Assembly: GCA_004562765.1 (NCBI GenBank) | Contig: SFRL01000010.1 | Span: 49,369 to 113,368, forward strand | DNA length: 64,000 bases | Source: a bacterium | Lineage (GTDB): Bacteria; Bacillota; Clostridia; Lachnospirales; Lachnospiraceae | Direction of reading: 5' to 3' | Part shown: positions 60,157-64,000 of the stretch, one piece after another | How positions within the stretch are numbered: position 1 is the stretch's first letter | Layout of the letters: the number at the start of each line of letters is the position of its first letter | Translations under genes and position numbers: made by a program | Notes under the pieces: model-generated | The model's database searches: none | Seen by the model: only the letters and a program-made list of their open reading frames with translations | What the model was told of the DNA's origin: nothing

Positions 60157-62913
60157 ATGTCAGACCCCTTATTCCCCAATCCCAATCCCGGAAAACCGTT
60201 TCGCGAGCCCGTTGCGCGGCTGGCAAAGGTCATCACAGACCGTATTCCTGTCGTTTTAGGCAAGGAAAAGATCACAAAGGACTCGCCGGAGTATATCGGT
60301 CTGGAGCCACTGTGTACAGATGAGCAGGCGGAGATCGCAATTCTCATGAAAAAGCGCGTGCCCCGAACCATGGCGGATATGATTAAACTGACCGGAAAGG
60401 ACGAGGCATATCTGGAAAAGCAGTTGGCAGAGATGTCCTACAACGGATTGATCGAGTACAACTGGGAGAATCCGCAACACGAAAAACAGTGGGTACTTCC
60501 CATGTTTGTGCCGGGCAGTGCAGAATTTTCCAATATGAACGCAAAGGTACTTGAAGAACACCCTGAGATGGGACGTTTCTTTGAGCGCATGAGCCGTTTA
60601 CCGCTGGAAAAGGTGACGCCCATGGTGCCGCCCGGAGGCGCCGGGATCGGCATGCATGTCATCCCGGTAGAAAAAGCCATCGAGATGGAAAACAATACAG
60701 CCTCTGTAGAGCATATTTCGCACTGGCTGGACAAATATGAGGGCAAATATGCAGCAAGTCCCTGCTCCTGCCGCAGATCCCGCAAGACGTACGATGAGGG
60801 CTGCGCAGACGATCCGGAAGGCTGGTGTATCGCAGTGGGCGATATGGCGGACTATGTCGTTGAGACCGGAAAGGGCGGACGCTATGTCACCAGAGAAGAA
60901 GTATACGAGATCCTGAAAAAAGCAGAGGATAACGGATTTGTGCACCAGATCACAAATATCGACGGTGAGGATAAGATCTTTGCGATCTGTAATTGTAACG
61001 TCAATGTGTGCTATGCATTGCGCACCTCGCAACTGTTCAATACGCCCAATATGTCCCGTTCTGCGTATGTGGCACATGTGACCACGGAGAACTGTGTGGC
61101 GTGCGGACGTTGCGTGGAGCATTGCCCGGCGGGGGCACTGAAGCTGGGGCAGAAGCTTTGCAAAAAAGACGGAACAGCGGTCACTTACCCGAAACAGCCG
61201 CTGCCTTCGGAGCAGCCGTGGGGACCTCATATGTGGACAGAGGATTACCGGGACAAGAACCGTATCGAGACCCATGAGACCGGAACCGCACCTTGTAAAA
61301 CCGCATGTCCGGCGCATATTGCCGTGCAGGGCTATCTGAAGCTTGCAGCCCAGGGAAGATATACGGATGCACTGGCGCTCATCAAGAAAAACAATCCGCT
61401 TCCCGCCATCTGCGGACATATCTGTAACCGCCGTTGTGAGGATGCCTGTACGAGAGGAACGATCGATGAGGCGATCGCCATCGACGAGGTAAAGAAATTT
61501 ATCGCGATGCAGGACTTGAACGCCGAGAACCGATACATACCGAAAAAGGTCATTCCTTCACTGGATGACAATTTCTTTGCAGATACAAAGATCGCCATTA
61601 TCGGAGGCGGCCCTGCCGGACTTTCCTGTGCGTATTACCTGGCTGAAAAGGGATATCGTCCGACGATCTTTGAGAAAAACGAGCGCTGCGGCGGTATGCT
61701 GGTATACGGAATTCCGTCCTATAAGCTGGAAAAGACCATCGTACAGGCTGAGATCGACATCATCGAGCAGATGGGTGTGGAGATCAAAACCGGCATAGAG
61801 GTAGGCAAAGATATTACGCTGAATGAACTGCGCGCGCAGGGCTACAAAGCATTTTATGTTGCCATCGGATGTCAGGGCGGAAGAAAAGCCGGCGTACCCG
61901 GCGAGGATGCCGAGGGTGTGATGACTGCAGTCGACTTCCTTCGAGAAGTCAATGCAAAGGAAGCATTCCCGTTAGAGGGTGACGTTGTCGTGATCGGCGG
62001 CGGAAATGTGGCGATCGATGTGGCAAGAAACAGCACGCGGTGCGGAGATGGCAGCGTTTCCATGTACTGTCTGGAGTCCAGAGCGGAGATGCCAGCATCG
62101 GATGAGGAGATCGAGGAGGCAGAATCAGAAGGAATCACCATCAATTGTGGCTGGGGACCGAAGGAGATCCTGACCGAGAACGGACATGTGAGTGGCATTG
62201 TCCTGAAGAAATGTGTATCAGTCAAGGACGCGGACGGCAGATTCAATCCGAAATACGATGAGAACGAGACAAAGACGATCGCCTGCAGACATGTATTTTT
62301 ATCCGTCGGTCAGAGCATCGAATGGGGCGATCTGTTGAAGGGCTCCCGTGTCGAACTGGGCCGCGGCAACGGAGCAGTTGCGGATGCGAAGACTTTCCAG
62401 ACGGCTGAGCCGGATATCTTTGTGGGCGGAGATGTGTACACCGGACCGAAATTCGCGATCGATGCGATCGCAGCCGGAAAAGAAGGCGCGATCTCGATCC
62501 ACCGTTTCGTACAGCCGAACAGCTCGCTGACGATCGGACGTAATCAGCTGTCCTACAAAGAACTGGACAAAAATGATATCTCCATCGAAAGCTATGACAA
62601 CTCCGGCCGTCAGAAACCGGGGCACAGTGAGACCATCGATGCAAAGGTGTCTTTCCGTGACGCGGTGCTTCCCTTTACCGAGGAGCAGGTCAAGAAAGAA
62701 ACCGCACGCTGTCTGGGCTGTGGTGCAACGATCGTAGATGCGAACCGATGTGTGGGCTGCGGTGTCTGTACGACAAAGTGTGAATTCGATGCCATTCATC
62801 TGCACAGGGATCACCCGGAGTGCTCTGTGATGCGAAAGAGTGAAGATAAACTGAAATATGTGCTGCCATATGGCGCAAAGCAGAAGATCAAGCTGACGTT
62901 TAAGAAGAAATAA
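60157..62913 (+). CDS. Multidomain iron-sulfur FAD/NAD(P) oxidoreductase
   Basis: 918 residues. An N-terminal region (about 1-290) has Cys-rich segments CSCRRSR...GC (about 203-215) and CNCNVNVC (about 278). Next is a ferredoxin motif CVACGRCVEHCP (about 311), a GltD-like cluster region PCKTACPAHIAVQGYLKLAAQGRY (about 378), an FAD dinucleotide fold IAIIGGGPAGLSCAYYL (about 479), a second NAD(P)H fold VVVIGGGNVAIDVARN (about 610), and a C-terminal 4Fe-4S pair (CLGCG..., CVGCGVCTTKCEFDA, about 848-878). It resembles the glutamate synthase small subunit with extra clusters and may pass electrons between NAD(P)H and ferredoxin. Exact partner unknown. Confidence 0.87.
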   Translation: MSDPLFPNPNPGKPFREPVARLAKVITDRIPVVLGKEKITKDSPEYIGLEPLCTDEQAEIAILMKKRVPRTMADMIKLTGKDEAYLEKQLAEMSYNGLIEYNWENPQHEKQWVLPMFVPGSAEFSNMNAKVLEEHPEMGRFFERMSRLPLEKVTPMVPPGGAGIGMHVIPVEKAIEMENNTASVEHISHWLDKYEGKYAASPCSCRRSRKTYDEGCADDPEGWCIAVGDMADYVVETGKGGRYVTREEVYEILKKAEDNGFVHQITNIDGEDKIFAICNCNVNVCYALRTSQLFNTPNMSRSAYVAHVTTENCVACGRCVEHCPAGALKLGQKLCKKDGTAVTYPKQPLPSEQPWGPHMWTEDYRDKNRIETHETGTAPCKTACPAHIAVQGYLKLAAQGRYTDALALIKKNNPLPAICGHICNRRCEDACTRGTIDEAIAIDEVKKFIAMQDLNAENRYIPKKVIPSLDDNFFADTKIAIIGGGPAGLSCAYYLAEKGYRPTIFEKNERCGGMLVYGIPSYKLEKTIVQAEIDIIEQMGVEIKTGIEVGKDITLNELRAQGYKAFYVAIGCQGGRKAGVPGEDAEGVMTAVDFLREVNAKEAFPLEGDVVVIGGGNVAIDVARNSTRCGDGSVSMYCLESRAEMPASDEEIEEAESEGITINCGWGPKEILTENGHVSGIVLKKCVSVKDADGRFNPKYDENETKTIACRHVFLSVGQSIEWGDLLKGSRVELGRGNGAVADAKTFQTAEPDIFVGGDVYTGPKFAIDAIAAGKEGAISIHRFVQPNSSLTIGRNQLSYKELDKNDISIESYDNSGRQKPGHSETIDAKVSFRDAVLPFTEEQVKKETARCLGCGATIVDANRCVGCGVCTTKCEFDAIHLHRDHPECSVMRKSEDKLKYVLPYGAKQKIKLTFKKK

Positions 62914-62979
62914 AAGCGTATGATAGGATCAACGAGAGGGAGTAACCTTTGAGTTGGTCCTATTTTTGCGCTTTTTTTC
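62912..62979 (+). terminator. Terminator of the hypA operon
   Basis: AAAAGCG (62912-62918) with CGCTTTT (62969-62975) outside, and ATAGGATCAA (62923-62932) with TTGGTCCTAT (62954-62963) inside, then a T run. Confidence 0.8.
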
Positions 62980-63008
62980 TGGGAAGGATACCGCCTTGGG
63001 TAGAAGGT

Positions 63009-63767
63009 TCAGTACTGCACCCCATTTATTTTGCAATGAATACCATCGTCAACAGCAATTTCCGCGTAGTAGTGTGCATTTATTGTATCTAGTAAAAGGT
63101 CGCTGTTGTTTCTTGCACATGATTCAAGTATTGCTTTTTTCTGGGAGCGGTCGTAGGTGTATTCTTTTTTACGAATAAGTTTTGAGTTTTCATCGAGAGC
63201 AAAGACAAAACGGATTAACTCTACATCCTGACCGGGCATATATTTTTCTTTGCTCTGTTGTGTTCCGGCGCTTTCGTCTATCCATGTACAAATGCAGTAT
63301 TTTTCCATGTTAATGTTGGCATTGACTGCAATTTTGTTATTTGATACCCATCCAAGCATATATCCGGTATTGATGTCAGTAAGAAGGACATCAACATTGT
63401 TCAGCTTTGCGCTGCTTAAAGTAGGGTTGTAGTTAATTGTAAGAGGACCGCTATTTTTCCAGAATATATCAGTGCTTTTTGTAAAGTTTAAAGCTTTTTT
63501 ATACATTTTGGATGTAGTGGATATGTTATTTGGAATAATTGCTGTGCTAACAGGATTTCTGCCAATGATGTCATTGAAGAGATATTGAGGTCGGTTGTAA
63601 CCGTTTGATCTGTATGTACTATTTTGAATACCCATCAGATGTGGGAAGTTTGCTTTTTCACCAATGAGGATGAAGCTGCTTCCATTATAGGTAATGACAA
63701 GATAGAAAGTCTTCAGATAGTTGTCCTGGAAGAAATCCGCACATGATTGAATGTGGGTAATATCCAT
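63009..63767 (-). CDS. Protein of unknown function, possible PBECR4-type nuclease
   Basis: 252 residues, no membrane segment, A+T-rich codons unlike its neighbours, suggesting transfer. The N-terminal DITHIQSCADFFQDNYLKTFYLVITYNGSSFILIGEKANFPHLMGIQ resembles, by eye, the PBECR4 (barnase/EndoU/colicin-like nuclease) start, in which a hydrophobic strand precedes F-x-H-L-x-G. The remaining residues (NSTYRSNGYNRPQYLFNDIIGRNPVSTAI...) match nothing I know. ATG at 63767 has AAAAAGGAG upstream. A terminator hairpin stands between its promoter and start (see leader). Confidence 0.6.
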   Translation of the reverse strand: MDITHIQSCADFFQDNYLKTFYLVITYNGSSFILIGEKANFPHLMGIQNSTYRSNGYNRPQYLFNDIIGRNPVSTAIIPNNISTTSKMYKKALNFTKSTDIFWKNSGPLTINYNPTLSSAKLNNVDVLLTDINTGYMLGWVSNNKIAVNANINMEKYCICTWIDESAGTQQSKEKYMPGQDVELIRFVFALDENSKLIRKKEYTYDRSQKKAILESCARNNSDLLLDTINAHYYAEIAVDDGIHCKINGVQY

Positions 63768-63919
63768 ATATGTTCTTTCTCCTTTTTTGTAAAAACAAAA
63801 GCCCTTGGAATTACCCAAGAGCTTTGTTACCGGCAATCGTTCACGATTATTTTTTAAACAGGGGAGTGCCCGGATCAGCCGATATGATTCCCTCAGCAAG
63901 TGAGCCTGTGTTATTTCCT
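63768..63919 (-). ncRNA. Candidate structured leader with an internal terminator
   Basis: The ~150 bases between a TATAAT box (minus strand, 63931-63926) and the start at 63767 contain hairpins: AATCG-TTCA-CGATT (63835-63848), and AAAGCCCTTGG/CCCAAGAGCTTT (63798-63808 with 63814-63825). The latter is followed on the minus strand by TTTTGTTTTT, a rho-independent terminator, 33 bases before the start codon. This arrangement suits a regulatory leader or an antitoxin RNA made in excess of the gene. No known riboswitch is recognised. Confidence 0.5.
63798..63825 (-). terminator. Terminator-like hairpin in the leader of the 63009-63767 gene
   Basis: Minus strand: stem AAAGCTC-TTGGG with CCAAGGGCTTT, then TTTTGTTTTT at 63799-63790. 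Confidence 0.65.
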
Positions 63920-64000
63920 ACATTTATTATACACAATTTGAGAAAAAAATCTACAGGTGAATTGTATAAAAATATATTTTTTCTCTTGTGGTGAATATTC

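Noticed and set aside
63768..63899. Upstream extension of the gene at 63009-63767 by 44 codons
   Set aside because: It crosses a terminator hairpin and has no ribosome binding site; the ATG at 63767 has a strong one.

Overview
The window looks like chromosome from an anaerobic, spore-forming, butyrate-producing member of the Clostridia, most likely Lachnospiraceae. The grounds are: a CoA-transferase closely resembling butyryl-CoA:acetate CoA-transferase (5876-7213, minus); a four-subunit pyruvate/2-oxoacid:ferredoxin oxidoreductase (48447-51469, minus); spore-coat cotJ genes (52638-53698); a Spo0A-type DNA-binding domain (58862-59650); a sigI/rsgI pair; and Gram-positive-style ribosome binding sites and sigma-A promoters. 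No rRNA, tRNA, CRISPR array, transposase or prophage was seen.

Layout. 1-7.2 kb: tail of a metal P-type ATPase, a MATE exporter with the yqeB/yqeC selenium-hydroxylase accessory pair, a Ca2+/Na+ antiporter behind a structured repeat, a secreted glycoside-hydrolase-like protein and the butyrate CoA-transferase. 7.2-13 kb: sigI-rsgI, a gene-poor stretch holding two large inverted hairpin elements, rlmD overlapping cysE, and a secreted Ig-like protein. 13-25 kb: a TetR regulator beside an MMPL exporter and its partner, a MntP-like pump, a DnaQ-like exonuclease, a third hairpin element, a B12-binding radical SAM enzyme and a VanW protein. 25-32 kb: Lrp regulator, aminotransferase, trmL, the vitamin-transport module ecfA1-ecfA2-ecfT, truA, rplM-rpsI.

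32.4-34.3 kb is a visibly AT-rich insertion of two genes, an AAA ATPase and an HNH nuclease, matching the Septu (PtuA/PtuB) anti-phage architecture. 34-41 kb holds an alanine/Na+ symporter, a self-regulated MarR-flavodoxin-cysteine-cluster operon, a hybrid sensor kinase, a Nudix hydrolase and a lipoprotein. 41-48 kb is a sugar module: AraC and LacI regulators, then permease-ATPase-permease-binding protein with a clear LacI operator and a 20-bp-period repeat. 48-54 kb: RidA, the por cluster, a dihydrouridine synthase and cotJ. 54-59.7 kb is signalling: diguanylate cyclase, KtrA-like RCK protein with a short KdpD/KdpE pair, an XRE regulator and a Spo0A-like regulator. 59.7-64 kb: hypA with a 918-residue iron-sulfur flavoprotein, and an AT-rich gene of uncertain function behind a terminator-ended leader.

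The most unusual content is non-coding. First, three copies of a hairpin element of about 190 nt (9554-9745, 9758-9946, 20246-20430) share a conserved core, while their outer arms differ in sequence yet remain self-complementary. Second, a repeat of about 125 nt occurs in two copies (3295-3416, 44000-44124), each just before the start of a transporter gene, with three helices and compensatory base changes. Both look like structured RNAs or mobile hairpins that I cannot assign to a named family.
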